The notes: generated from the sequence alone by a model not told the origin. Positions 1 through 10,640 are shown, numbered from the stretch's first letter. The stretch is DNA of 64,000 nucleotides from Phymorhynchus buccinoides (GCA_017654935.2 CM065680.1:39188991-39252990), one strand, 5' to 3'. Translations and numbers: made by a program.

Positions 1-510
1 AGCCTCCCATTTTTTTCTTAATTAAAAAAAAAAAAATAATCATTAGTGTGTACCAGAAATTATGGCATAGTGATAGTGTTATCGGTAGTGTTGTCGATTG
101 GTAGCGAAGGTTGTCAGCAGCAACCTTATTTTTAAAACGATAGACACGAGCAATACACTGTTATGCTGATGAGTTTCAATAAGTCTGAATAAGGGACCAA
201 TACAAATACAAAAAATTTACGCCACAGCATCATTAATGAATACAACACAAACAATATTCTCTCTCTAAAAAGCTCTTCTTAGCTAATATAGTCATAGTAA
301 TATATTTGTCATACTGCACTTTGCCAAACTTTGGTGATTTGTAATGTTTTGATTTGGATGTGCAATTGTGATTTTTGTTAGTGTACTTTTACAAACTGAT
401 TTTTGAAATTATTTTAAGGATGAGAAGTGATATTGGAACTGTTGAAACTTGCATTTTCATGTCATTTGATAGCTCTCTTGTCTTCTAACCCTTGGTGTTT
501 ACCTCTGCAG

Positions 511-590
511 GCTAACGATCCGGAAACTGGTTTATTTGGAGAGGACGGTTTTGTGTACAGCATCACACGATTTGATAGCAACATTGAGCT
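511..590 (+). CDS. Cadherin exon 1 of window
   Basis: An 80-nt exon follows CTCTGCAG and is closed by GTGAGT at 591. It encodes 26 codons plus two bases, starting ANDPETGLFGEDGFVYSI, which is the DxD and G-x-V-x-Y-S-I stretch of the first half of a cadherin repeat. It ends in phase 2 and the split Leu codon is completed by exon 2. The upstream partner exon is outside the window, so the incoming phase 0 is inferred from the reading frame. Confidence 0.9.
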
Positions 591-1562
591 GTGAGTGCAT
601 GTGTGTGTCTTTCATTTAATGTCTATTGACTACACGTGATATTAAACAGGGGAAGACAAAAAATGAAAAGAAGTGTGTGTGTGTGCCAAGTTAAAGTATG
701 AAACTATTTGTATTTTGTCATTATAAGGCTATTTGAGCTGAGTTTTATTTATATATTGCGCCACATATTCATTAAAGTCAAAGTCAAAAATTCTTTGTTA
801 TCTTGTTAAGAGAAATTACAGTGTGGTCTCATACAAGCACAGTACAAAAAAAGGAAACACATATTCAGGCATGTTCTTTTTCTTTTTAGCTGTATTGGCT
901 GAATGTTTACTATGATCATTTTTTGCTAAAATCTATCACTCCTTGAAAAGCACAGAAATATAACATTTAGAATCAAAATAAGCACAGAATCTTGTTGCAT
1001 ATTAACATTATACATCATTATCTTTGAAATAACAGCTATATCTTGGGCATGTCAGATTACGTTCTGGGTGCCACACGATTAATTCTGGATATGTTGTTCT
1101 TTTGTTAAGTTTTGTTTTTTGATCAGTCAAGTAAAATGAATTTTTGACTAGTATCTTTGATTAAACTGTCAGATTTAGCCCACCATGCATGTTTTAACCC
1201 CTTGACTGCCAGAGAAAATTAAAGAAATAATCATTAGGCAAACGATGCCATGAAAAAGATAACTGATAGAGACAATCTGGAAAAATGGTCCGGGGATATA
1301 GATCTCTTAATTGTGCAAGAGCAAAGGCCAGCATATCAGGGTTATTCCTCTTTGTCTGATGACATCATCAATGATGTCATTAAGTACTTATGTAATATGT
1401 TGGTGGCAGTCAAGGAAACTTTGGAAGAATGTTAAATTAGAGATAGGTCCAGTTTACTGGGGGTTGAAATCTTTAGTGGAATTTAAATGTATTACAAGCT
1501 GTGCCTTTTTTTCTGTTGTCTTGTTTGTTTTATTTTGTTTACATTGTTGTTTCTTTCTTTAG
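591..1562 (+). other. Cadherin intron 1
   Basis: AT-rich intron of 972 bp. It contains a small TTAA-flanked inverted-repeat element at 1198-1415 (listed separately) and otherwise no coding signal. A short open frame at 1250-1435 lies inside that element and has no splice or homology support. Confidence 0.8.
1198..1415. mobile_element. TTAA-flanked MITE (piggyBac-like), copy 1
   Basis: TTAA at 1194-1197 is followed by CCCCTTGACTGCCA, and the reverse complement TGGCAGTCAAGG lies at 1404-1415. The right-hand TTAA has been lost. TTAA target sites with CCC-starting termini are the hallmark of piggyBac elements. At about 218 bp and without an open frame, this would be a non-autonomous copy. Similar termini occur at 9230 and 13894. 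The superfamily call rests on target site and termini only. Confidence 0.5.
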
Positions 1563-1830
1563 GTTTGAGATTGACCCCCAAACTGGCGCTGTGACAGTGA
1601 AGAGCTGCCCCACCCCTGGAGTGGCCACGTGCTTGGACTACGAGGACAAGCGGGACCACAGCTTGACCGTGAGGGTGCAAGACAACTTGGGGAATCCACC
1701 ATCGCAGAGAAGCGACATCGTTTTGACCATCAGTGTCCTGGACAGAAACGACAACCCACCATTGTGGGATATTCCAGACTATATCGGCTACATTCAGGAG
1801 GGAACCAGAGACCCCAATTTGACTGTCAGG
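1563..1830 (+). CDS. Cadherin exon 2
   Basis: A 268-nt exon follows TTTCTTTAG and ends at GTAGGT. It completes the Leu codon from exon 1 and reads FEIDPQTGAVTV, the typical cadherin F-x-I-D-x-x-T-G strand, then LDYE, and ends its repeat with the calcium-linker motif DRNDNPP at 1741-1761. The final residues begin the next repeat. It leaves in phase 0. This is the strongest single cadherin exon in the window, and an identical copy lies inverted at 42909-43176. Confidence 0.95.
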
Positions 1831-1875
1831 GTAGGTGTGTGGGTGTGTAGGTAATTGGGTGGGTGGGTGCGTCGT

Positions 1876-1976
1876 GTGTGCTCTGTGTGTGTGTGTGTGC
1901 GCTTGCATGTGTGTGTGCTTGCGTGTGCGTGTGCGTGCATGCATGCATGCTTTTATTTGTGTTTGTGTGTGTGATT
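1876..1976. repeat. (TG)n-rich microsatellite
   Basis: Imperfect TG tract just after the exon 2 donor, interrupted by GC and CATG units. It makes spurious open frames on both strands (the antisense frame over exon 2 and this tract is one). The inverted copy at about 42770-42870 has it at the same length. Confidence 0.85.
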
Positions 1977-2512
1977 GCATCTTCAACCGGTACAGTAGTA
2001 CCTACCAATTGTGGCATCATTCGCCTATGGAAAAGCTTGTGGAGAGCACTTTATAGAAAAAAAGTGTGTATGTGTGTCCATTCATTTTACGCATTTTCTT
2101 TAAATCAGTGGCTGAACTTGGAGAGTTGATGATTATTTTGAACTGGGACTTTGAGAATATATACTGCCCCACCCCACCCCCTACCCCCCCCCAAAAAAAC
2201 AAAAAAATAAATACACTTTTTTTTTAATCATATTTTTAAAATTTCATTTATTAAAAACAATTTGATTTGAAATATTTTAAGTAACAATTTCTTTTGTTTC
2301 AATTATCATCAATCACATTTGAGCGAGGAGGCATTTTCCATAGTTTGGTCACATCCTTCCAAGCACTTTGACATCCAAAGTGAAGAATTTAAAAGTATGC
2401 GTTTATTTTTATTTTTTTTAAATTTCTTATTTTGGACAGTGTATGATAGTAAAGTATTCCATCATTTTTGTTTGCATTTTCCTTCGTTATTTTTTTGTTT
2501 GTTTGCTTCCAG

Positions 2513-2658
2513 GCCACGGACAGAGACACAGTCGGTCAAATTACATACTCCCTGCTGCCCAGTGTGGACGCTAACCTTTGGTTCATCGACCCAGTCTCTG
2601 GAGTTCTCCGGGCCATCAACAACATTTTCGTTAACAACACCAGAGGGGGCCTGGGAGA
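2513..2658 (+). CDS. Cadherin exon 3
   Basis: A 146-nt exon follows TTGCTTCCAG and begins ATDRDT, the A-x-D-x-D calcium motif in the middle of a cadherin repeat. It continues with VGQITYSLLP and FIDPVSGVL, which are the G-x-I-x-Y and I-D-x-x-x-G-x-L strands. The donor is GTATGT at 2659. Open reading past this donor to a stop near 2705 is intron read-through. It leaves in phase 2 and exon 4 completes the Glu codon. Confidence 0.93.
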
Positions 2659-2865
2659 GTATGTATATTTCAATGGGACAGAGCGAGTGAGAGCCTACCA
2701 GATTTGATAAAGGCAGAAGTAATAGGCAAACTATCTTTTATATGAATATAGTGGTCATGTTTTTTTTTGTTGTTGTTTGTTTACTTGACATTTTCTTCCT
2801 TTTTTCCTTTTTTTTTTTTTTTTACTAGGGGAGATAATTCTGATTTTACTGTAACATTTCTGTTA

Positions 2866-3429
2866 CAGACAAACCCCTATTTTACGACCCTCTGTTAAGC
2901 GACCACCTCTCATTTGAGACCGGATTTGTTGGCACGGATGCATTTTACTATGTAAACGACCTCTCTTAAACGACTTCCTCTAAAACGTGACTTACGACCG
3001 CCATTTTGTTGGTTTTTACGACCGTTGTTGTCGTCTGCATAGACTTCGAGCAAAGGGAAACAACCATGGTCAAGGGGCTGAAAGCGGAGTCGCTTCCCTT
3101 GTTGTAGAAAAGATGGCGGAAAGCGTAGGAAAAGCACGAAAACCACTGACTTTGAAAAAGAAAACCACTGACTTTGGACGAGAGTGGAGGTGATTAACAG
3201 AAGTCGGCGAGGTGAAACTGTAATACATCGATTGCACAATCCTATGGAGTTGGAAAGACCCAAATCCAGTTTTAATATGTCATTGTATGTGTGCATGAAG
3301 AAGAGAGTATGAACTGTGCTGAACTTTTTCTTTCTACCGCTGCCAGTGAAAACCTCCGTCATACGACCCCTCCAATTTACGACCGATTTTTCCGGACATT
3401 TTGGAAGTCTTAAAATAGAGGTTTGTCTG
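2866..3429 (+). mobile_element. Pogo/Tigger-like non-autonomous element, copy 1
   Basis: The element begins CAGACAAACCCCTATTTTA after TA (2864-2865) and ends with the inverse ATAGAGGTTTGTCTG before TA (3430-3431). A TA target duplication with termini starting CAG is typical of pogo/Tigger transposons. Inside, a frame starting at ATG 3113 reads RKPLTLKKK, which resembles the start of a CENP-B-type DNA-binding domain of pogo transposases, and then breaks down. This makes it a deletion derivative (564 bp). A second copy sits in the opposite orientation at 13094-13625. Confidence 0.7.
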
Positions 3430-3431
3430 TA

Positions 3432-4319
3432 TAGGATGTTTATATTGAAAAGGTTTGTTTAAAAAAAGTTGACTTTTATCTGTTTTTTCCCCAGCCAAAT
3501 GCTTGAAGTGATTTTTTGTTATCAGGTTTCTCTAGATAATTGATGAAAAGAAAAGGTGTTAATACCTTGACTGCCATTATAACGTATCACGTACAAGCTT
3601 GATGATGCACTGATATCATCAAGTGTAGCTTTGAAGTTTTCTTCAGAGTTGAAGAAAAAAGTAGTGGTTTATAGCCCGGAAAATATGGTAAATATAAAAA
3701 AATAACTTTTATTCCTTTGTGTATAAACCTTCAGACCATATTTATTCCTTTCGGAAAATGGAGTAATGGGGCCTGGTTCAGTGGTTGGCCCTAGTGGTTT
3801 AGACATGAATGTTGTATTTATTGAACACCTATGGTTTGCGGAAATTTATGACAGGAATGAAGACTGATGGGGTTAAGGGTTTGTACAAATCTGAAAGCAA
3901 GTGAACAGAATGTGCATATAATTTGAAATTCTTCTGTTGTTGTTGCTGGCTTACCCTGGCTAAAACACTCCAGGGATCATCCCAACGGCAGAAGCACTTA
4001 TGGTACAAGTGCATCAGATGCGAATGAGAACATTACGTGTGTGACCATTTTTGATTACCCCACCACATGGGCAGCCACACTCCGTCTTCTGATTTTTTAT
4101 TTTATCGTATGAAACTATGACTCAATTAACAGGCTGTAATCATGAATTAAATGCTGTCACAAGCACTGGAATAGTTTTGATTAATTAGAACTTCGTGCAT
4201 AATTATACTGCCTGTTATATATAGAGAGAGTGATAATACTTTGGAACTACTCATGCTTTCAAGTTTGTGCCCTATTACCAATTTTATTATAATTTTCTGA
4301 TGTTTTTAAATGTTAACAG
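3432..4319 (+). other. Rest of cadherin intron 3
   Basis: No gene is seen. At 3559 a TTAA is followed by TACCTTGACTGCCA, like the left end of the TTAA elements, without a partner. At about 3664-3692 lies a terminus-like stretch whose complement reads TACCATATTTTCCGGGC, related to the ends of the element at 13077, also without a partner. Both are probably fragments. Confidence 0.5.
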
Positions 4320-4392
4320 GTTCGTGTTTACTGCTCAAGCTTCAGATGGCGTCAACATTGAAGCTACTTCAACTATAACAATTTATGTTATC
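4320..4392 (+). CDS. Cadherin exon 4
   Basis: A 73-nt exon between TTAACAG and GTAAGT. It reads FVFTAQASDG and then STITIYVI, the last two strands of a cadherin repeat (F-x-x-x-A-x-D-G, then T-x-x-V). It finishes the repeat started in exon 2 and leaves in phase 0, joining DTINEPP in exon 5. Confidence 0.9.
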
Positions 4393-5198
4393 GTAAGTAC
4401 TAAAGTAGTATTAAAGAAGAAGCTTAAACATAAAGATTAGTGAAAACAATCATTGACAGGCATTTCTACAAAGGACAGAACAACCAACTCTTGTTCTTAG
4501 GCTCAGAGAATGTTGTGAAAATGTATTCTATATCATGAGTCTGCTGGGCTAATCTTTCCTTTGTAACAGATTGATTTTATATGTCAAAATCTTGGTGATC
4601 CATCAAGTTAGAACTTTGCTCTTGTGTCAGAACTTTGTTCTTGTGAATCGGCAAAACAACTGGAACCACATTGGCTATATGCAGTACAGCTACTTGGTGT
4701 TTTTTTTGCCTTGTTCCGGAAAATCATGGTTAACGTAATCCTAGGATTTTAATGATTTTGCTCCAGAAAATACAGATTTAGGGTAGTCATCTCTGTGAAA
4801 GTACCTTTTCTTTGCCCACAATGCAAAACAAATACATTGTGGCAAACGTCTGAAATGAATTGTTTGCTCAAATTATGGCAAAGGTGACATTTTGGGGGAT
4901 TCTGATTGCCCAGAAGGTTCAAATAAGTGTTTAGTAAGTTGCACCAGTTGCTATCGAAAAAGAACATTCACCATTGGTAACCTTTCTTTCAATTTGCTTT
5001 GTTATTTTAAAGGACTTTTTTTTATCATCATTATGGAGCTAGTCATAAACCATTACAAAGCAAATGTGGCAATCAAAATGTTTCTGTTTCTAAAGAATGC
5101 TCTCTGAATATGAGTTTTCCACAAATTGGAAAAGAAATGTGTGATCTTGTATTATTTTGTTAAATCTCAGTTGTTTTTTTGCTTTCTTTTGTGGGTAG
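4393..5198 (+). other. Cadherin intron 4
   Basis: An 806-bp AT-rich intron with no repeat or coding signal that I can identify. The inverted copy at about 39559-40330 differs here by scattered single bases only, as alleles would. Confidence 0.6.
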
Positions 5199-5271
5199 GA
5201 TACTATCAACGAGCCACCACAGTTCACTGACCTCAGGAGAACAGTTTCCATCAGCGAAAATACCACAGGAG
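5199..5271 (+). CDS. Cadherin exon 5
   Basis: A 73-nt exon after GTGGGTAG, ending at GTAAGA. It carries the linker motif DTINEPP, followed by F-T-D and VSISENT, the start of the next cadherin repeat. It leaves in phase 1 and the Gly codon is completed in exon 6. Confidence 0.9.
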
Positions 5272-5384
5272 GTAAGATCCTTGTCGTCCATGTTCTTAAA
5301 AACACTTGGAATATGGTAATATTCAGTAGTTTTTTTGGTTTGCTTTTTTAAACAATGAGGCGTTATACTACTTGCCGACACGAA

Positions 5385-5580
5385 AGGGCAATAATTTTAG
5401 GTCCGAACTGCCAATGCCCCCTGGTGATGAGTCAGGAGCAGATCATTTTCTGTGGCTATATACCACTAGTTCCTGACAGGCAAGGGCGATAATCTTAAGT
5501 AGGTGGCGTTCGCATCTCAGGTCACGAGACAGGGGCAGAGAATTTTCGGTATAAAGCCTCATTAACTTTGTTTACCGTCG
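5385..5580. repeat. Dispersed repeat with internal duplication of about 100 bp
   Basis: Two related halves start GGGCAATAATTTTAG (about 5387) and GGGCGATAATCTTAAG (about 5485), and both continue to a GAG(T)CAGGxGCAGA segment. A very degraded copy of the second half is at about 49850-49930. The family is not recognised. Confidence 0.5.
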
Positions 5581-5915
5581 GGTCAAGCGTGTGTGCGGTG
5601 ATGCAATGGTAAGAAGTGTTTTAGTTTTGGTTTTGTAATTCAAAGCAGTTTTTGAAAATTATGTAATATTGAGACAGAGGGAAAGAGAAAGATGGTTTGA
5701 TTCACAAGGACCATAGTGCTTTACGAATACGGCTGATAACATCCATAGAAAAATAACCAAAATAAGAGGAAACAAGAGGCAAAGCCTTCAAGGCTCACGT
5801 CTGATTTGTATTACTATAATACTGTTATGTAGACACTTGTGCATCTGAGAACAGAATGAATTTTTATTTTACTGTGTAAATTAAATTATTTCTGTGCATT
5901 AAATTACCCCTACCC

Positions 5916-6130
5916 TCAGTGTCTCAATGTAAGTGGCGGTACCATAGCCGATGAGGTTTAACCGAGGCGTGGTTACCGCTACACCTATCTATATTGTTAA
6001 AAACTCGGGACTTTACTGGTGTTGCACTGCCTCCGGGCATTGTAGCCAGTATTATTCCCACCATCTTTGCATTTACAAATGTCCCATATGTGTCTATGAC
6101 CGAGAGGACGTAAAACACCATTTTTCATTC
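5916..6130. mobile_element. SINE-like element, copy A, with 14-bp target duplication
   Basis: A 215-bp unit is bracketed by the direct repeat AATTACCCCTACCC at 5902-5915 and 6131-6144. The unit shares about 200 bp with copy B at 12427-12648, starting GTGGCGGTACCATAGCC and ending near AAAACACCATTTTTC. Different 14-15 bp duplications at each site are the mark of LINE-driven retroposition. The core also has a short inverted repeat (GGCGGTACCA with TGGTTACCGC). A tRNA origin could not be shown. Confidence 0.7.
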
Positions 6131-6287
6131 AATTACCCCTACCCCTTTCCCTCTTTCTTTAAAATTTAATTATATGTATGTTTATATATGCGCATGTAAC
6201 ATAGTGGAGCCCTATTTTTATTTTTGGCAAACAAGTAAAATTGAAAAGCATATTGACAAAGCTTTCAGAAAAACATAGTGACCAATC

Positions 6288-6306
6288 CCCCCCCCCCCCT
6301 CCCCCG
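6288..6306. repeat. Poly-C tract
   Basis: A C-rich run broken by single T and G bases. The inverted copy near 38365-38390 has a different length. Confidence 0.8.
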
Positions 6307-6507
6307 CCGGGGTAAGGGGGGTCTACGGACACCTGTAGGTCTAAGCCTCTTAGAAAATTAATAATTGAAGTTGCGGAATTCGTAAGGCCATACTCCTGAT
6401 CTGATACTGTTTTAAACTGATTGTTCATGCGATAGAAACTTGTTCCACATCATCAACATTTCTGTAAGATACTTTAGTCCTAATATTTTATTTTCGCTTC
6501 GTTAATC

Positions 6508-6529
6508 CCCCCCCCCCCCCCCCCCCCCC
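6508..6529. repeat. Poly-C homopolymer
   Basis: About 22 consecutive C. In the inverted allele the matching place is a G-rich tract of about 70 bp (38100-38168), so the length is allelic or unreliable. The direct noisy copy begins only about 110 bp beyond this tract. Confidence 0.85.
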
Positions 6530-7063
6530 TGTTGCCACAAAGAAAAGGTGAAGGTCGCAGCCTGCACACTCATCCATCCGGGTCACATGGCATGATACGG
6601 TGACATGGTGATCAATCGTCTAGGCCTAACTTGATCTGGATTCGTACGTCGAAGGCAGTGAAATCGACGAACACTGGATTTTCCGTATATTTTTTTTCAA
6701 GACTGAAATGATTGTGGGCTAAATGTTAGGTACGTCGTCTTGATTATGAGGTAAGGCTTGATCTGTAGGCCTAGGCCTTGTTGTGTGTGCTATCGCCGGA
6801 AGTGCGATAATAAGTATTGCATGGGCAGAGATGATGCGCGAATGAACACGAACAACAGTTGTCAAACTAGGCGCAAATAAAACGAAACAACCGGGCCGTC
6901 AACGCCCCACACTCGGTACATCCCTTTTGTTACAGAAAATATAAGTTAACGACGTTAAAATGTACCTATTTGTACACACCTGAAGTCTTGTGTTTCTTTT
7001 TAAACAGCGTTTTTGTATATCTAATGGAGAGTCTTCTTTCCAGTATGAGTATCTGATCTGTAC
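6530..7063 (+). other. Intron 5 segment without identified features
   Basis: About 530 bp of mixed sequence, more GC-balanced than its surroundings. I see no open frame with homology and no inverted termini. It is conserved in both alternative-allele arms. Confidence 0.5.
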
Positions 7064-7465
7064 AGCACAACAGTAATCTCTGCAACAAATGATTGTATTT
7101 CTTATGCTCTTTGTAGATGCATCTGACTGCTTTGATCGTTGTGAGTTGAAGGCTCATATCAAAATCAAGTATCCTGCTAACTTTAACCCTCCAACGCCTT
7201 GTATTTTTAGAGAAAATTAGAGAAAACGACCATGTTAAAGTTTGGAGATTGCAAGGTTAAAGGTTGCACAACAGTAATCTCTGCAACAAATTATAGTCTT
7301 TCTTGTGTCCTTTATTGATGCATCTGACTACTTTGATCATCGTGACTTGAAGGCTCACGTCAAAATCAAATATCCTGCTAACTTTAACCCTCCAACACCT
7401 TATATTTTTAGAGAAAACGACAACGTTAAAGTTTGCAGTGCAAGGTTAAAGGTCGGGCCACGGAC
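7064..7465. repeat. Tandem duplication, period about 201 bp
   Basis: Two copies begin GCACAACAGTAATCTCTGC at 7064 and 7265 and share AGATGCATCTGACT-like, CTGCTAACTTTAACCCTCC and AGGTTAAAGGT blocks. All three copies of the locus in the window have both units. Confidence 0.85.
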
Positions 7466-7467
7466 GC

Positions 7468-7468
<1 letters not shown>

Positions 7469-7538
<70 letters not shown>
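7469..7538. repeat. (AC)35 microsatellite
   Basis: A perfect dinucleotide tract of about 70 bp. It is shorter and interrupted in the other two copies of the locus. Open frames across it are Thr-His or Cys-Val repeats and not genes. Confidence 0.95.
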
Positions 7539-7540
<2 letters not shown>

Positions 7541-7773
7541 TACTACCGACTCACTTTGTTTAAAAAACCCGATGTGAGCCAAAAAGAAAAGAATAATGGA
7601 GAGAGACACAGGTTCTCTTAATGCATTCCGTAGTCAGTAATAATCTGGAAATTGTCCTTTTGAGAGACGTGTGGATAGTGGTACATTTGACACCAAAGCT
7701 TTTAACTTTGAGCAGAAAAGCAATGGCTGTCTTCTTTTCTAATTTTTGATTCAACACATGGTTCTGTTTTTAG

Positions 7774-7979
7774 GTACCTGTTTCACAGAAATGACAGTGA
7801 CGGATGCTGATTCACCCACCTCAGCTAATGGCCAAGTTGGGATCTCTATCGCGTCTGGGACGTTCGGGAACTTTGTGCCTGGTCCGACTACCAGAGTTGG
7901 TGTGGGTTGGGTGGCACCCATTTGCACCTTCAGCGAGGCTGTTCTGGACTATGATCAGAGGAGTCAGTATGTTCTCATT
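7774..7979 (+). CDS. Cadherin exon 6
   Basis: A 206-nt exon after GTTTTTAG, closed by GTAAGT. It reads FTEMTVTDADSP and then NGQVGISI, the mid-repeat calcium motif and following strand, and ends with AVLDYDQRSQYVLI, the LDYE-type strand. Between these lies a longer loop (VPGPTTRVGVGW) that takes the place of the usual F-x-I-D-x-x-T-G strand, so this repeat is somewhat divergent. It leaves in phase 0. Confidence 0.93.
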
Positions 7980-8127
7980 GTAAGTATGCTTGAAAGTCAA
8001 GTCAAGTCAAGTCCACATGATGTTCATTGAGCATAAACAAATAAGCTTTTACACCTTTTTTTTTGTATTCTGTGTTTATGAAATAAAACTGAAACTAGAA
8101 CCAAGACATAAGATGCTTGTCAGACTA

Positions 8128-8982
8128 CCGTAATTCACAGACTATTAGCCGCAACAGATCTAATGCTGGGGCCTTAACGTTACCAAAACTGAAATCAACT
8201 CAGAACACGGCCTCGATCTTGATGAGAAAGAAGACAATAACACCGAAAGTCATTCAAACAATCAAAGTTTGGTCGTTCAGAAATGTGTTTGTTAGACTAA
8301 CGGTAGCCAGTGACAGGAAGTGCTCTTGCTTACAGACGACACAAGTTCCAGGAAGAAAACCGTTGCCAGTTAATCCGTCCTTTTTCCAACTCGTCCCGTT
8401 CTTTTTCGTCGTTTCGTCCTCGCTCTATGAGTTGAATCGTCCTTGTTTGGGGCCAACTCGTCCATGTGCATGCTTTTACTAATGAACGAATGAACCAATG
8501 GACGGAATGACAGGGATAGAGGACGATTGACTTGCACAGGGGGACGAGTTGGTAAAAATTATGAATTGACCGGTAACTGTGAGTTTTTGGAGTCGGCCAT
8601 GTTGGACAAAACTGTCCTGTCTGTTTTCATTTTAGCAACTGTGATGGCGATTTTTCTTAATACATGGCACATTTGTTGTTTTTCTTCTTCTTTTGAAGCA
8701 ATAACCTACGGGCTGTATGTGTGTGGATAAAGGGCTTGATGCTTTTCTGTGGCTGGATCTACCCACGAACCTGAGTGTGCCTAAGATTGTGTCCGTGACT
8801 GTGACTGTCCGTTTCACGGCTTTGCTTTCGCTTTTGTTACGCTTTCACGATGTTTGTTGATTGTTTGTTTTGACTCGGCTTATACAATGATGCGGCTTTA
8901 ACATTGCCTTTTTCAACTTTGTAAAAAAAAATCATAGGGTGCGGCTTAAATAACGAAACAGCTTGTAGTCCGTAAATTATGG
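8128..8982. mobile_element. TA-flanked inverted-repeat DNA element of 855 bp
   Basis: The left end reads TA-CCGTAATTCACAGACTA and the right end is the inverse of CCATAATTTACGGACTAC, followed by TA (8983-8984). Both ends continue into AGCCGCA-type sequence. No transposase frame is present, so it is non-autonomous. The superfamily was not assigned; the TA target duplication would fit the Tc1/mariner/pogo group. Both alternative-allele copies carry about 30 extra bases after 8154. Confidence 0.65.
8358..8579. repeat. Imperfect inverted repeat nested in the 8128-8982 element
   Basis: CCGTTGCCAGTTAATCCGTCC with the following CCAACTCGTCCC (8358-8397) is mirrored by GGGACGAGTTGG running on to GACCGGTAACTG (8540-8579). 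The motif CCAACTCGTCC recurs once more in between. It may be a second element inserted in the first, or internal structure of it. Confidence 0.45.
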
Positions 8983-9229
8983 TAATTTCTTTCTTGACAA
9001 GCTTGGGGGAAAAAAGAAGTCATTTTTGCTTGTGTGAAACTTTACAATGCAGACACAGAAACTGTGAGGCTTGGGAGAGGATAAGACAAATCAATACAGA
9101 TAGAGATCAAGATAGAGAACTCTCCATCCCTAGAAGAGGCACAGCTACTGTCAAGGTGCTTACAGTACCTATTCACCTCGCTAAGTGAAAGAAAGAGGTA
9201 CGGAGGAGCAGACCTGGGAATTTACTTAG

Positions 9230-9463
9230 CCCTTCCGCCGCCAATGTCGCATTTTTGCACCACAATGATTTAACGCATTTTTGCACCACAATGATTTAAA
9301 CACCATGTCATTAAAAACCTTGAATTCAGGGTCTGTTATCCAATGATTTTTGTGTTCTTGATTTTTGGAGTTAAAGATAGGCCTTTCTTTTAAACATGTA
9401 GGAAAGGAATCCCCAATAATTCAGACAAAATGTTGGCTAAAAAAATGGCTGGCAGCGAAAGGG
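9230..9463. mobile_element. TTAA-flanked MITE (piggyBac-like), copy 2
   Basis: The left end reads TTAG-CCCTTCCGCCGCCAATGTCGC and the right end GGCTGGCAGCGAAAGGG-TTAA. The left target site has one change from TTAA. It aligns along its length with 13894-14129 (shared GCACCACAATG and CTGTTATCCAA blocks). An internal 30-bp segment with GCACCACAATGATTTAA is duplicated in this copy. Confidence 0.55.
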
Positions 9464-9557
9464 TTAAGTTTTGATAGTAGTTGTGTGTCTTTTAGGGATT
9501 GGAACGTCTTCTATATGGGTCTTTGTTTGCTTATACTTTTTTCAATGGTTTCACCAG

Positions 9558-9684
9558 TTGCATGCGCGCGATCAAGGTTCTGATACCAAGACAGGGACGA
9601 GCACGTTGACCGTGAACATTTTGGACATCAACAACAAGGATCCCTACTTCGATCCTCCCACACAGTCTGCTGAGGTGTTGGAAA
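9558..9684 (+). CDS. Cadherin exon 7
   Basis: A 127-nt exon after TTTCACCAG, closed by GTGAGT. It reads LHARDQGS and STLTVNILDINNKDP, the A-x-D-x-G strand, the T-x-x-V-x-I strand and the calcium linker, then opens the next repeat (SAEVLE). It leaves in phase 1, completing Asn with exon 8. In the inverted allele this donor is garbled, and in the direct noisy copy the acceptor is. Confidence 0.93.
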
Positions 9685-9824
9685 GTGAGTACAATGCGAT
9701 ATTCCATCTCCATGCTTCTAGTGCATAAAAGTATATAAAGTGTAAAGTATGTAAGTATGTGAAAATGAGACATACATACAGTGTTAAGATCTAATAAAAC
9801 ATGTACAGGGCCGGATCAGTTAGT

Positions 9825-10150
9825 CCAAATGGGGGTGGGGGGAGGGGGGGTTTGTTCGAATGGTTGGAGGGGGGTGGGGGGGAAATCCCCCCAGAAGCTG
9901 ACGATAAGTTGACTGTAAAAGATGCAAAAAAGGCCTTGGTCAAACTCTGAAATTACTGTCCAGGCTCCACTAATGGGGGGAAATCCCCCCAGAAGCTGAC
10001 GATTAAGTTGACTGGCTGAAAAGATGCAAAAAGAGGTCGTGATCCTGGAAAAAAATAAATAGAAAAGGTTATGGTCAAACTCTGGCTTAAAATTACTGTC
10101 CAGCAGCTCCACTAATGCTGGGCATATCAGACTAGGAACACTGACACTCC
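9825..10150. repeat. G-rich segment with tandem duplication
   Basis: A run of G blocks at about 9830-9892 is followed by two related units starting GGGGGGAAATCCCCCC (9886 and 9975), each running through AGAAGCTGACGAT to CTCCACTAATG. The two alternative-allele copies have only one unit, so the duplication is allele-specific. The G blocks could form G-quadruplexes. Confidence 0.7.
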
Positions 10151-10284
10151 CCCCCCTTCCCCCTAAAAGGCAGGGTTGAGGGTGTGAAGTTGCAATTTGT
10201 AAAATCATAGAAAACCCCAACCTTTGATGGGAATGAGCCCAGCGAATTACCATGCTACCACAGTACCAGGTGGAAGCTAATTAC

Positions 10285-10640
10285 CGTTCCTGCTTCTTGT
10301 TTTTGGTATTTGGCACTTTATAGTCACAGAGTCGTCTCTGTGAAATTCGGGTTGCTCCAACCTGCGTTGCAGCCAGAGGCGCGGCACCCCTTTTTTTTCT
10401 TTTTATTTGCATGCGATTTTTGTGACTGATGAGGAAGGAAAAGGGTGTGTGTGTGTGTAAATTTGGACCTAATGATAACTTTTTTGTTGTCACTGGGTTT
10501 AATGTGTGCTAAGTGCATGGGCACATGGGACCTCGGTTTATCGTCTCATCTAAAAGACTCCACGTTCAGGCCGTAAGGCCTAGTGCAGAGTGAGAGGCAA
10601 AATCCCCTGCAGGTACCCATGTTCGAACTTGGGTTTATTG
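10285..10640 (-). mobile_element. SINE-like dispersed repeat with tRNA-like B box
   Basis: The segment runs from TTGGCACTTTATAGTCACAG through CCTCGGTTTATCGTCTCATC to CCATGTTCGAACTTGGG. Read on the minus strand it starts with AAGTTCGAACATGGG, close to the RNA polymerase III B box. From memory, repeats with GTGCTAAGTGCATG and CCTCGGTTTATCGTCTCATC are common in gastropod genomes; I could not check this. Copies are in both arms, and a very degraded one is at about 53810-54620. Confidence 0.55.

Noticed and set aside
1492..1986. A 164-codon antisense frame over cadherin exon 2, repeated at 42753-43247
   Set aside because: Mirror of the exon and of a TG tract. The sense strand has cadherin motifs and splice sites.
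6530..7063. CpG-containing segment as a promoter
   Set aside because: It lies in the middle of the cadherin gene, with no start-site motif or downstream first exon that I could support.
7305..7577. Open frame reading into a Thr-His run
   Set aside because: Product of the AC microsatellite. No cadherin motif and no acceptor.
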